This document shows positions 10,762 through 22,268 of a DNA stretch of 64,000 nucleotides, one piece after another (position 1 is the stretch's first letter; each line of letters opens with the position of its first letter). The stretch lies in assembly GCA_932294295.1 (NCBI GenBank), contig OW028580.1:26723896-26787895 (forward strand). The letters run 5' to 3'. Made by a program: the position numbers and the translations under genes. The notes beneath the pieces were generated by a model. It made no database searches, was not told where the DNA came from, and saw nothing but the letters and a program-made list of their open reading frames with translations. Source of the DNA: Alitta virens. Its lineage: Eukaryota; Annelida; Polychaeta; Phyllodocida; Nereididae.

Positions 10762-11274
10762 ACTGTACGAAAGCGCAAGTTAAAACAGTTTTCGCAGGCT
10801 TTCCCTATGTATTAAAGTGTTTACATTGTAGGTCAAGTGCTGCTGGCATTCTACACACAGCACCAGGTATCTATTCTTTTTTTGAAAAAGAATATTCTTG
10901 TTTAGATTATGAAACCAAACGGGAAAGAATAAAATTTCCAGAGCATTAAATAATTTAGGGTATTTTACCAACTTTCTTCCAGTTGAATCGTATTAGTCTA
11001 ACGAATGGTTTTAAAGGACAAGGGCTTCAGGAGGTTTCAGACTCAGTTTTTCTTATACAGATGATAGTAGATCGACAATTCAAGCATTGAATTTAAACAG
11101 ATTTTTCAAAAATGTTTTGTGTTTTAAAAAAAATTGACAATGAAATATTTTTTAAAACTGCTCAGTATGCCCGTCAAAGAGACTTGTCCATACAAAAAAT
11201 ATATATATATACTTTTACGTAATTCTGACTTTAATAATAAGAGAACAATAAGTAGCTATGAAATTAAACCATTA

Positions 11275-11455
11275 AGCCCCCATTTCACATAGCCGGTTTT
11301 GCCGTAGTGAACCCCTAGTATGATGTAACGGTTACGCAACGCGCTTCCCGGCTCCAACCCGACGGCTACCCGTGGATACCCGGCGATACCCGTCGAGTCA
11401 CTCCTGGAACTCCTGGCCAAGCCGGGAGTTTCGGAGCTGGTAGCCGGGAATGCCA
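11275..11455. mobile_element. Truncated Harbinger-like MITE
   Basis: It begins AGCCCCCATTTCACATAGCC directly after TTA (11272-11274). GCCGTAGTGAACCC and the Cys-Gly-rich CCCGTCGAGTCACTCCTGG-type core follow. The opposite terminal repeat is absent, so this is a one-ended copy of the family at 10.0, 46.1 and 53.6 kb. Confidence 0.55.
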
Positions 11456-12029
11456 TGCTTCCAATATTTTCCTGTTTTACGATTCATTGAAAGATTTTAC
11501 AAAATGTGTTAAAGATGAAAAAGGTCTGTGATAATCAAGTACATTGGATGACCTTAAATCAGTAAATCAGTGATTTAAGGTCATGCAATGAACTTGATAA
11601 GTTATGCAATTTTTGACAGCTTTATTGCATAACCAATTTTTAGTTGTTTAGAGGTCATTCTCTAAAGCTTATTGTGTTCTTAATCAACCTGTGCCATCAT
11701 ACTGAACTTGTGATTTTTGAAACAGGTACCTATTGTGTATTGCACACTGTTATTGCTACGCAACTGAACTGACTACATAATCATTTGCAGGAATGTTTCC
11801 TGTGACCAATGTTAATCCACACACACAATTTACTTAGTTTTGGAAGTTTTTTAAGTGGTTTCATCAAACAAGACATGATGCAACTTCACTTAATGCACAG
11901 ATGCAGTTTTCAGGCGCAACAGACTTTCGTTCACATTTCATTAAATTTGAGGTATTTTCGGCAGGATTTCACCCTAGCAAGAAATAGACAAAATTTGCAA
12001 CATTTTGGTACCAAAAAAGTGAGCGAAAC

Positions 12030-12420
12030 TATTGAGTATCCTAAAATTTATATAAATGAACATGAGAATAAATTAGTTTAACAGCATATCTGTTGGGGTT
12101 AATTCTTGATGAGCATTTCAGCTAGATGGAAACCACACGCCAATTGTATTAGTAATAAAATTTCCAAAACGTTAGGTATTATGAATCAGATAAAAAATGT
12201 CTTGCCCACTGGAGCTCTCTTACATATTTACAATTCATTGGCCTTTTTCTTTGGAGTGGAAGATCCAAACAAATAACCAAGTTGTTAAAAAAGCTGTTCA
12301 CATTATAAGTACAGCGTGTAAAACATGACTTTGCCAAGCAGGGGTTTAAATATTGAACACCTTCAACATTCAACAATATGGATGATTTAATTAATTTATT
12401 TTTTTCCCACTGTTTCATCG
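12030..12420 (+). pseudogene. LINE reverse transcriptase C-terminal fragment
   Basis: Through frameshifts it reads YPKIYINEHENKLV, LILDEHFS, IKNVLPTGALLHIYNSLA and WSGRSKQITKLLKK. These parallel the minus-strand remnant at 4527-5060. It is the arm-B counterpart of that insertion, truncated near 12015. Confidence 0.65.
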
Positions 12421-12734
12421 GATATAAAATATATGTAAGTAATCTATTTATTCATTTTATTTTTGTCAATTTGTCCTTGCACCAATTTTGTCTGTCACTT
12501 TGTGAACCATTCCAAAAAATGCTTTTGTTGTAACTATGCCTACTATTTTTGATTTTTGTATTGTTCTTTTTGTCTGAAATTACTTCTTTGTTTATATATT
12601 TACTTCCTTTTTTCTATGTAAGTATTAATCAGTTAATTAAAGTGTAAAAATGGATCTAGTAACTTTTTGGCAGCGGCTCTTAGCTTTTGAAGAGTCTCCA
12701 GCTATTTTTCAGCAAATAAATGAAGTCCGAGTTT

Positions 12735-12830
12735 GAGACTGGGTATATGCTGAGATAAATAAAAGACTCCAACCATGGGGTAAATGTTGACATGTGTAGA
12801 CTTCAAGCCTTCTCATTGTTGTAAATATCA
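12735..12830 (+). mobile_element. SINE tail fragment (copy in arm B)
   Basis: It carries TATGCTGAGATAAATAAAAG, ACCATGGGGTAAATG and a GTGTAGAC..CAAGCCTTCTCAT block of the SINE family. It is the counterpart of 4085-4200. Confidence 0.55.
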
Positions 12831-13265
12831 GCATCGGGCAGTTAATAATACTGCGCAATGGAAGTTTGAGGCCAAAACGCTTCAATGAAATGAAATTATT
12901 GTCTATGAAGACAAAATATTGTAGTTAATTTTTTTAATTGCTATATAATACATCTAAGACTTCACAAAGGAGTCATTACTGTACTCACTTAAAGATGCCC
13001 AAAAATTTATATTTAATAAATTAATTGACGTCTTACGAAAGAATTGTACATTCTAGGTTATTTCTGACCACTAATATAATGGGGAGGAAAGATTGAATTT
13101 AATAAGAACTGTCTTTAAAGCTCCCGATAAAAAAAACTTTATTCATATTACCTTAGTGTGACTTGATTTTCTTCAATTCTATAATGGGCCTGAATCCAAA
13201 AAGGATCTAATAGTGACAAAGCCAGCCATAAAATAACCCAGGTAAGTCAAATCTGATGCATAATA

Positions 13266-13271
13266 TTTATT
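13266..13271 (-). promoter_or_regulatory. Poly(A) signal of Ser-Gly-Tyr gene B
   Basis: TTTATT on plus reads AATAAA on minus, 80 bases after the stop codon, in the block conserved with copies A and C. Confidence 0.65.
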
Positions 13272-13350
13272 TCTCAAGAAATATGTAAAACAAATCATAG
13301 GAACAAGAACCATTTCCATAATAGGAAGCACTTTGATAACCAGAATAACT

Positions 13351-15159
13351 TCAATTGCTGGAGCCACTTCCATAACTGGAGCCACTTACATAGTATGAGC
13401 CACTTCCATAGCTGGATCCACTTCCATAGTATGAGCCGCTTCCATAGCTGGAACCACTGCCATAGCTGGATCCACTTCCATAGTATGAGTCACTTCCATA
13501 GCTGGATCCACTTCCATAGTATGAGCCGCTTCCATAGCTGGAACCACTGCCATAGCTGGATCCACTTCCATAGTATGAGTCACTTCCATAGCTGGATCCA
13601 CTTCCATAGTATGAGTCACTTCCATAGCTGGAGCCACTTCCATAATAGGAGTTGCTTCCGTAATATGTACCACTCATAAAGCTGGAAGCACTTTCATAAT
13701 GGGAAGCATCCCTTTTCTTTACCCCAGAGTGACTTCCACTGTAGTATGAGCCACTTCCATAGCTGGATCCACTTCCATAGTATGAGCCACTTCCATAGCT
13801 GGATTCACTTCCATAGTATGAGCCACTTCCATAGCTGGAGCCACTTCCATAGTATGAGCTGCTTCCATAATATGAGCCACTTACATAGCTGGAAGCACTT
13901 TCATAATCGGAAGCATCCCTTTTCTTTACCCCAGAGTGACTTCCACTGTAGTAAGAGCCACTTCCATAGCTGGATCCACTTCCATAGTATGAGCCACTTC
14001 CATAGCTGGATCCACTTCCATAGTATGAGTAACTTCCATAGCTGGAGCCACTTCCATAGTATGAGCTGCTTCCATAATATGAGCCACTTACATAGCTGGA
14101 AGCACTTTCATAATCGGAAGCATCCCTTTTCTTTACCCCAGAGTGACTTCCACTGTAGTAAGAGCCACTTCCATAGCTGGATCCACTTCCATAGTACGAG
14201 TCACTTCCATAGCTGGAGCTACTTCCATAGCTGGATCCACTTCCATAGTACGAGTCACTTCCATAGCTGGAGCCACTTCCATAGTATGAGCTGCTTCCAT
14301 AATATGAGCCACTTACATAGCTGGAAGCACTTCCATAATGGGAAGCATCCCTTTTCTTTACCCCAGAGTGACTGCCACTGTAGTAAGAGACACTTCCATA
14401 GCTGGATCCACTTCCATAGGACGAGTCACTTCCATAGCTGGAGCTACTCCCATAGCTGGATCCACTTCCATAGTACGAGTCACTTCCATAGCTGGAGCCA
14501 CTTCCGTAATATGAGCTGCTTCCATAATATGAGCCACTTACATAGCTGGAAGCACTTCCATAATGGGAAGCATCCCTTTTCTTTACCCCAGAGTGACTGC
14601 CACTGTAGTAAGAGACACTTCCATAGCTGGATCCACTTCCAAAGTACGAGTCACTTCCATAGCTGGAGCTACCTACATAGCTGGATCCACTTCCATAGTA
14701 TGAGTCACTTCCATAGCTGGAGCCACTTCCATAATATGAGCTGCTTCCATAATATGAGCCACTTATATAGCTGGAAGCACTTCCATAATGGGAAGCATCC
14801 CTTTTCTTTACCTCAGAGTGACTGCCACTGTAGTAAGAGACACTTCCATAGCTGGATCCACTTCCATAGTACGAGTCACTTCCATAGCTGGAGCCACTTC
14901 CATAGCTGGATCCACTTCCATAGTACAAGTCACTTCCATAGCTGGAGCCACTTCCATAGCTGGATCCACTTGCATAGTACGAGTCACTTCCATAGCTGGA
15001 GCCACTTCCATAATATGAGCTGCTTGCATAATATGAGCTGCTTCCATAATCAGAAGCATCCCTCTTCTCTACTGCATAGCCATTGTCAGACTTAATTGTT
15101 GCACTTTCTATGTCAATAGCAAGTGCCATTAGGCAGAGAAACTTCATATATTTCTTCAT
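13351..15159 (-). CDS. Secreted Ser-Gly-Tyr repeat precursor (copy B)
   Basis: This 602-residue intact ORF is the longest of the family. The signal peptide is MKKYMKFLCLMALAIDIES, followed by a pro-region ending VEKR/DAS. Six further KKRDAS sites (one EVKKR, five GVKKR) divide it into seven predicted products. Each spacer has the form YYSGSHSGVKKRDAS followed by HYGSASSYVSG or a variant. Between spacers lie [G/S]Y[G/S] and YY doublets in 12-residue units. A TATA box lies about 70 bases upstream and a poly(A) signal about 80 bases downstream. Cys is absent from the mature repeats. Tyr could serve for dityrosine or DOPA cross-linking, as in known adhesive proteins, but this is inference. The complementary strand is also open over more than 1.3 kb, as a by-product of the codon pattern. 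Confidence 0.87.
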   Translation of the reverse strand: MKKYMKFLCLMALAIDIESATIKSDNGYAVEKRDASDYGSSSYYASSSYYGSGSSYGSDSYYASGSSYGSGSSYGSDLYYGSGSSYGSGSSYGSDSYYGSGSSYGSVSYYSGSHSEVKKRDASHYGSASSYISGSYYGSSSYYGSGSSYGSDSYYGSGSSYVGSSSYGSDSYFGSGSSYGSVSYYSGSHSGVKKRDASHYGSASSYVSGSYYGSSSYYGSGSSYGSDSYYGSGSSYGSSSSYGSDSSYGSGSSYGSVSYYSGSHSGVKKRDASHYGSASSYVSGSYYGSSSYYGSGSSYGSDSYYGSGSSYGSSSSYGSDSYYGSGSSYGSGSYYSGSHSGVKKRDASDYESASSYVSGSYYGSSSYYGSGSSYGSYSYYGSGSSYGSGSYYGSGSSYGSGSYYSGSHSGVKKRDASDYESASSYVSGSYYGSSSYYGSGSSYGSGSYYGSESSYGSGSYYGSGSSYGSGSYYSGSHSGVKKRDASHYESASSFMSGTYYGSNSYYGSGSSYGSDSYYGSGSSYGSDSYYGSGSSYGSGSSYGSGSYYGSGSSYGSDSYYGSGSSYGSGSSYGSGSYYGSGSSYGSGSYYVSGSSYGSGSSN

Positions 15160-15227
15160 ATTGCCTGAGCACTGTTGTTAGACACAGAAGAAAAAAATCT
15201 CCTGTTTTGTTTTAGACCTCATCCTGG

Positions 15228-15235
15228 TTTATATA
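15228..15235 (-). promoter_or_regulatory. TATA box of Ser-Gly-Tyr gene B
   Basis: TTTATATA on plus reads TATATAAA on minus. The surrounding roughly 100 bases are nearly identical to those of genes A and C. Confidence 0.75.
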
Positions 15236-16179
15236 CCAACATCAGGACAAGCCAGTCATTAAGGTAATTAAGAAGAATCAATAGAATTATCTTTGAGATA
15301 ATTATTTGCTAAACGTTTATCAATAAGCAATGATCGTTTAAATACAAAACACCCTATCATTAACTATTAATTAATACATTTCATGAGGATGCTTTTTTTA
15401 TAAGCAAAAATCATTGAATTAATTAAAAATCTCATTAACTCTGCAAAAAAACACTTTGAAGCTTGGATGCCAATTTTTACATTCAACTGACCACACAACA
15501 ACAGGTGTTGATCAAAATCAATAACATCAACAGGGCCATAGGTAGGAGCTCTTTTTTTTACTTGGGCTGATGTTGTTCAAGCAGTTCTGACCAACAGGGA
15601 TCATCCTAAAATGTAGGTTACTGTCACAATGCTTTGTAAACAATTAGAGTTGGCTGGAGCTAGGTTAAATAGTCCTAGGCTGGAGATATTCAATGGTTTT
15701 TCACAGCTTACATCTACAACCAATACATAACATTGCAGAGGCACTTCGAAGATTGAGTAATATTGCTTGTCAAGCAAATTGTATCCGGTCATTCTGGGAT
15801 TTTAGGTGTTTCCAGTAGGGTGGAGTGTGTCTTCTGTACATAAAATTTCAATATTAAACTTTTAAATAAGCATGACTTTTCCTTTAACCTTGATTCTGTA
15901 GTTTTGCTAATTCAGCTAATGACAAGAGCATGTTGTTTTGTCAACTGTCATATCACAATATTTTCATCTTGGTTTAAGTTATTCAATATTTTTATATTAT
16001 GAATACTCAGCAAGAAATAAAACTGAAAGTGACTCTGTCAGCAAGAGTTTACAAAAAGCTTTTCACCATCTACTTCTTAAGATAGATGTGTCACACCCTG
16101 TGTGGTTGGATGTACCTGATGTTCACCACCATTAGTTTGCCCAGTTCCATCACAACTACCAGCATCTTGTGCCATTGCT

Positions 16180-16764
16180 GTAATTTGTGCCATGAAAAGA
16201 ACACAAGTTCTAATCAAAGCTGTCATATTTGAAGTCTTGGTAAAGCGATGTTGATGTAGATTCAATGTGTTCTGTAGTGCATACAGTGGGAAATTTCATT
16301 TTCATTCTTGTTATAATTATATACCTTGAGAAATTATGATTATTATATATAATATTTATTCATAGATATTAATCTATGTGATTTTTCTCCGGTAAACTAT
16401 TCTTTATTTCAGAGGATTAAGTATGCATTCCAATACTTCAATGCTATAGTTTTTTTTTTTTAAATCCTCAAAAATTTTATAATTGTTCTTTACTATCTGT
16501 TAGTTAATCCACTGTAAACTTTGTGAACCTAAGCGATTTAATAAAATTTAATGAACAGACAGAATTCGCCACCAAGACCACTCTTGCTGTACAGTTTACA
16601 GTTAGTTTCATTAAAAACGGTCTGTCAAATGAACCCTAGAGAATGCTAAATAACTACATACATATTTATGTACATACATATTTATGATAGATTAGATAAA
16701 TTTCTTACATTTATCCCAAGGTTTATAGTTTTTCAGTGGTGGCCGACTATAAGATAGAAGTAGG
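16180..16764. repeat. Diverged repeat related to the following 2.25-kb segment
   Basis: The stretch containing GAACACAAGTTCTAATCAAAG and AGTCTTGGTAAAG recurs at about 17360-17740 and again at 26100-26480, with downstream similarity to a TTAGAGGATTAA block and the ATAAACTTTG block. No gene is visible. Confidence 0.5.
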
Positions 16765-19012
16765 CATAAGTGGCTGGCTTTAGGCATTTACAGCTTACTA
16801 GAGTTCACCATATTTTATCATGCTAACCAGCTAACAGTGCACATTGATTATATTGTTTGCTAATAAAGTGCAAAAACTAACTCTTGTGATACTATTTTCT
16901 ATGGAAACGTATTGCTGCCAACTGAAAACATAAATTTTAATTTGGTAATTACGAAAAGAATTTTGATAATTGTGGAAAGTTTTCAGGTAATTGCAAAAAA
17001 GTTTTTGGCAATAATGAAGAATAGTTTTTGGTTATTACCAAAAGTTAAACAACACTTGGTAATTCCTAATTACTAAAAGTTATTTTTAAATTATACAACT
17101 TTTTTTCCCAATTTGTCATAACCAAAACTTTGTTTCATAATTACCAAAAGTTATTTTTTAATTACCAAAATCTCTTTTATTATGCACTATTTAACTTCCA
17201 AATGGTAGTTCAATGAGGGGATGAATGCAATTGTATCAAATGACACACGTTTTCAGACAATTACATTAAAGTTGGATAAAATACAAATTATTTATTTGTT
17301 TATAATGTTGAGCTTCCCAATAATGACTGAATGATCTAGCGTTAAACACAAGTGCCATGAAAGGAACACAAGTTCTAATCAAAGATTTCATTGTGGTAGT
17401 CTTGGTAAAGTAGATGTTGAAGTAGACTCAACGCATTCTGCAGTAGCCTACATACATTAAAACTGATAAGCAATTATTTTTTCTCTTGTAATATAATGAG
17501 AAAAAGTGTATTTTTTTTTACTAAACTTTTTTTTGCATATCTATATATGTGTTTTTTTCTTCCTGTAAATATGTATTTATGTTAGAGGATTAATATTTTA
17601 ATGCAATAGTTAATTGTTGTAAGCCTTAAACAAAACAGCCAAATTAATGAAATAAGTGATCCTTACCACATGTTACTTAATCCATATGGTGCATAAACTT
17701 TGCATACCGTTTAAATAAATATTTTAAAGTATTGTTGGACATCAACAACATGGCCACTAAAGATCGGAGAGTGAGAACAACAGGAACTGGAAGGAGAAGA
17801 GGGCACACCCAGGAGGAAACAGAAATTTAAACAAAAGTTTAATGGCAGCATCTCTTCCTGTGTTCAAACATGGAGACAAGAGTTTTCTCTTGTCAAAGTT
17901 CAAATGACATCTAACCACACATGCCTACATATTTAAGACCTCTCTTATTTAAGCCACTCAGTATGCTATGTAATTTAATTTTTATTATATCACTAATATG
18001 GACTTTTTATTTAAGATGCTTTTATTATTATTATACTCTCATTGGTTTGTTCAAGAACAAATAAGTTATTTCAGCTAGTGCCGAAAATTATGTTACAGTT
18101 CTACATTCTAGTCGTGATATACATATTTTTAAGTAGTTGTTACCACCAGCACAAACAGTATGTTCTACACATTTTTTCAGTATTACAGCCTACATACAAG
18201 AAAATCAAGATACAAAGTCAAAACTATTTACAGAGCACGTCCAGTTCACAAAGTAGCACCAGCCGGGATCATAACCAAATCATAATTGATAATTAGGAGT
18301 TCATTTAGCCGCACTCCTTGTATAGCTTAATTTCTAGCCAAGTACAGATATCAAATCTTAAGAAAGTACAAGATACAACATTCAATACCTATTTAAAACG
18401 ATACAGCGTATATGCCTGGACAACACTAATGCACAAATTGTCTTGCATGCAGTGACAAAGGGACAATCATATACTTGGCCACATCAGCTTGACCATGAGG
18501 TGTTGGCACTTACCATTAATTGGTACTCATCTACAACCGAGCAGGTACTACAGAGAGAACAGTGCTTTTTGTTTCTTGGACTGTTCCTGTACATGCCACT
18601 AACCTTCGGTAATTTTGATTTATGTGTTCTTACTTGGCAGACTGGTAGGAGCAGGTATTTGTCGAAGTTAAGCCTGTTCATGCAAGTTGCATATAGGTCA
18701 GGCCTTGGAGTTAATCTACAAGCCAGCTTTGTACAATTTGGGTCTGGTGGCCTTTGTTTAAGTGTTCATTTAAGCCACTGAACACCTGGGACACTGGGGA
18801 AATGGTCTAAGTAATAGTTATGTCTGAAATAGGAGGGAGTTAACTAAAATGTTGGTTAATTATATCACGATGCCGAAGGCAGAGGGATATAACCAATAAA
18901 AAGGTTGGTTAACTCCTGACTATGAGAGATATATCTACATAATTATAAAACTTATACTCCAATAGATGTATTTGCTAAATTTGTTTGCTTGTTTGATTTG
19001 TTTGACAGCTGT
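16765..19012. repeat. 2.25-kb direct repeat, left copy (F1)
   Basis: Nearly identical to 25504-27746, with a handful of base changes and a 5-bp indel near 18930. The similarity ends exactly where the BEL LTR begins. Short ORFs inside (18042-18296, 18443-18781) are conserved only because the whole block is duplicated. They resemble nothing known. The last 190 bases belong to a foldback element that is interrupted here by the BEL insertion but complete in the right copy. Confidence 0.85.
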
Positions 19013-19971
19013 TGTTGATGCAGACACGACAAAATCCACTCTTTTATTTACGCAGTTTATTCATAACAGGATAAACAGGTAATCTACAAAAAATGAAGGA
19101 GACAATCAATTAAACAAATACCCAAAGTGAATTACCCCCCCTTATAATTGCCATTAATTATTACATAACTGTATGCATAAGTATTGCAATCCTGAACTAC
19201 AGGTAAAATTATAATAATTATAAACCATAGTTGAATTAAAAAGACAATAAATGCACATGACATAACTTTAGAAACATCCATATTAACTTCAAATTCAAAT
19301 ACTCAATATGCATGAAATATACAACGTTCAAATAATCAAACTTTATAATTAGTCAATGCCCATATATTAAACTTACAACAACATGTGGGTTCTCTGGAGT
19401 GCTGCACCATCAATATGTGGGCCATGACATGACACAACTGTGACCTGAATAATATTAACTACATTATACCACTTGTCAAAATATTAAATGAATATACCAT
19501 GAGATGAATATACCATGAGAAAAATCACTATATCAAAACAATTAATCTGCAATCTATTTACAACATTACAGTATTAATAACCTAGCAAATGATCCCTATA
19601 ATGTACAACAAAAATGATAACATACCTCTGTTTGAGAATTAATGACAAGTATTGAATACATGTGGGTGACTTGTTATCTTGACTGTTAACCTTTGAGTAA
19701 TAGCTGATTATCTTTTCCCTCCTGACAAGATTTTCCCAATCTCCCCTGTACTTCCTGTACAATGTAGGTCACTATTGTCATGCTAAATCTACATGCAACT
19801 TAGAGACAGCTAAGGGAACTGTGATAAACTACAACACTATACCAGTCCCTGACACTAATCTCACAATGTCAGTTTATACTGTTGTGCTAAACACACAAAC
19901 TATTACAAGTAATTAACATCAACAGAATACAATAAATAGGTCAAAATTAAATTACATTGGGAAATGTAACA
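19013..19971 (-). repeat. 3' LTR of the BEL/Pao element
   Basis: On minus it begins TGTTACATTT just after the purine tract and ends CTGCATCAACA, the standard TG...CA ends, giving 959 bp. AATAAA motifs near its end (plus 19050-19065) are probable poly(A) signals. Its last 61 bp recur at 25343-25403. Confidence 0.75.
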
Positions 19972-20150
19972 CTCCCCTCCAGTGAATTCTCCTAAATTCA
20001 GAGGACACAAATTATATACTGGTTATACATGATCATAATTGTGTGATAAAAGAGATACAATGTATGTGATAAACTAGTTACAATAATGAACACAACCAAT
20101 TTATCAGATTTTTTACATGTGGTATCAAATGAATTATACCTGAGATACAA

Positions 20151-22235
20151 TTAGTCACCCTCCAACATTACAACCTTAGTGATAGGTCTCACCAGTGTGG
20201 TAGACTGTGTCTTGACATGCACAGTTCTGACCAAACCATCACGTCCAAGCTTTACTTCTGTAACCAGTCCTAAAGGCCACAAATTTCTGGGTGTGTTTTC
20301 CTGCAAAACTAACACAATATCACCACATTTGACATTAGTTTGTTTGTGAACCCATTTTGAGCGTCTTTGAAGTTCTGGCAAGTACTCCTTAAGCCACCTT
20401 GCCCAGAACTGATTTGCCAGATGCTGTACATAACGCCAACGACGTCTGTACATATCACCAACACTGAAATCACCTGGAAATGGATCAGGACCGGATTTAA
20501 GAAGCAACAAATGATTTGGCGTTAATGGAAACATGTCATCAGGCTGATCGCTCACCTTCGTTATTGGACGACTATTCACAATAGCTTCAGCTTCTGCAAG
20601 CAAGGTTTGTAGTATTTCATCAGTCAATCTACAGTTTCTGGTGATCGCTGATAACACACGTTTTACAACACCTATAAGCCTTTCCCAAATCCCACCCATG
20701 TGGGATGCATGGGGAGGATTGAAGTGCCACTCTATGTCACAACTAACACTGTATGAGTGAACACGACAAGCATCTAACTGACTCATGGACCTAGCAATCT
20801 CAGAATGACCCCCAACAAAGTTGGTACCATTATCACAAAAGACTTTCAGTGGAGTACCTCTCCTGGCCATAAATCTACAAAACCCATTCAAGAATGAATC
20901 GGTGTCCAAACTATCCAATTTATCGAGATGGACAGCTCGAGTTGTCAAACAAGTGAAGATTATGCCATATCTCTTCACCTCAGACCTACCGTATTTTGTC
21001 AGAAACGGTCCAAAGCAATCAATGCCTGTGTATGAAAAGGGAGGTTTACCAGCCTCTAACCTCTCTGGAGGCAGATCCGACATCAACTGTGTACATGTAA
21101 CACCATACAACTTCTTACACGTAACACAAGCTCTCCTAACAGTTTTGATGAGTGAACGTGCCCTAGTGACCCAAAACTTTGAGCGAAGGAGACTTAAAGT
21201 CCACTCAGTACCCAAATGTGCCACATTATGCAAATCCCTAACAAGCAGAACTGCTGCTGTATGCCTATGAGAGATAATCACAGGGTGCTTTACACCATTT
21301 GACAGGTCAACATGTGTAAGTCTGCCACCTACACATAAAACTCCATCACTATTCAGCACAGGTAACAGATCTCTGATTGGACTCGTTTTAGGTAAAGTCT
21401 TACCAAGAGTGAGCTTACCAATCTCATCTCTGAATGACTGGCTCTGGATGTGTCTCAGCACTGTCACTTCTGCTTGCCTGACTTCACAGACAGAGAGACC
21501 CTTGTCAAACTTCAACTGACCTTTAGAATTCAGTACCTGACACAAACGTCGCCACCAAGCTACTGCACGTTTCAGTTTATGCCAACTTGAGTAATGTGAC
21601 ACAAGAACATCAATAGGATGATGATCAACCCTTGTATTACAAGTTACCTTGGCATTAGTCTTGACCTCTGGGTCATCATGAGACAACACTTCGTCAGCAC
21701 GTTGCACAGGCCACTCAGACTTGTAAATCTTGAGAAACTGGGGTCCCTGCAACCACTTTTTAACATTCATACTTTTAGGACTCTGGCCCCTGGTGATAAG
21801 ATCAGCGGGGTTATCAGTTCCTGCAACATGAAACCATTGGGATGAGTTAGTGAGGCTTGTAATGATGCTGACCCTATTGGCAACAAATATGTGAAACCTG
21901 CTGGAGTCATTCTTAATGTACTTTAGTGTGATTTCACTATCAGTCCAGAAATATGACTCTACGATCATCAAGTTCAACTCATTTCTGAGTAAGTGATCAG
22001 CCTTGGCTGACAGAACTGCTGCTTGCAATTCTAATCTTGGAATAGTAATAGACTTAATGGGTGTTAACCTACTTCTACTCATCAACAATGCAGTTTGAAT
22101 ATGACCTTGTCTATCAATGCACCTAACATAGGAACAAGAACCATATGCAAATAGGCTGGCATCACTGAAGTGATGCAGCTGAATGACACTATTATCAAAA
22201 AAAGTAGGCTTGACACATCTTGGAATTCTAATCAA
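20151..22235 (-). CDS. BEL/Pao RNase H and integrase part of the polyprotein
   Basis: This is 694 residues from the first ATG after the stop. It is in the same frame as the upstream ORF, and the open frame extends up to the stop at 22269. RNase H residues include the DAS motif at about 25 and D in WTDS at about 98. The integrase zinc-binding residues are H336, H340, C370 and C373. The catalytic triad is D406 (GIDCFG), D468 (CDNGTNF) and E518 (WERLIG), all present. The end VRPITKVVMLEGD is typical of the integrase tail. In a functional element this part is not translated from its own ATG. It is separated only by a single TGA. Confidence 0.85.
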   Translation of the reverse strand: MIRIPRCVKPTFFDNSVIQLHHFSDASLFAYGSCSYVRCIDRQGHIQTALLMSRSRLTPIKSITIPRLELQAAVLSAKADHLLRNELNLMIVESYFWTDSEITLKYIKNDSSRFHIFVANRVSIITSLTNSSQWFHVAGTDNPADLITRGQSPKSMNVKKWLQGPQFLKIYKSEWPVQRADEVLSHDDPEVKTNAKVTCNTRVDHHPIDVLVSHYSSWHKLKRAVAWWRRLCQVLNSKGQLKFDKGLSVCEVRQAEVTVLRHIQSQSFRDEIGKLTLGKTLPKTSPIRDLLPVLNSDGVLCVGGRLTHVDLSNGVKHPVIISHRHTAAVLLVRDLHNVAHLGTEWTLSLLRSKFWVTRARSLIKTVRRACVTCKKLYGVTCTQLMSDLPPERLEAGKPPFSYTGIDCFGPFLTKYGRSEVKRYGIIFTCLTTRAVHLDKLDSLDTDSFLNGFCRFMARRGTPLKVFCDNGTNFVGGHSEIARSMSQLDACRVHSYSVSCDIEWHFNPPHASHMGGIWERLIGVVKRVLSAITRNCRLTDEILQTLLAEAEAIVNSRPITKVSDQPDDMFPLTPNHLLLLKSGPDPFPGDFSVGDMYRRRWRYVQHLANQFWARWLKEYLPELQRRSKWVHKQTNVKCGDIVLVLQENTPRNLWPLGLVTEVKLGRDGLVRTVHVKTQSTTLVRPITKVVMLEGD

Positions 22236-22268
22236 ATCTAAATCACCAAGTGACTTTAGCCAAGTGTC

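Larger units (their letters stand above)
12015..16010 (-). repeat. Segmental duplication, copy B (inverted relative to copy A)
   Basis: This is the mirror copy of 430-5060. From right to left it holds the conserved upstream region, TATA box, Ser-Gly-Tyr gene, poly(A) signal, 3' flank, SINE tail and LINE fragment. It lacks the MITE seen in copy A. Similarity to copy C continues right to about 16190. Confidence 0.8.

Noticed and set aside
13395..15095. Long antisense ORFs in the Ser-Gly-Tyr genes (His-Phe-Ser-rich HFHSW repeats), also at 2532-3569 and 50725-50976
   Set aside because: They arise because the repeat codons lack antisense stops. They have no signal peptide, no promoter and no independent conservation beyond the sense repeats.
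18042..18781. ORFs repeated at 18042-18296/26781-27035 and 18443-18781/27182-27520
   Set aside because: Their conservation follows from the nearly identical 2.25-kb direct repeats and is not evidence of selection. No motifs were seen.
20821..21270. 149-codon plus-strand ORF inside the BEL integrase region
   Set aside because: It is antisense to the clear integrase frame with catalytic residues.
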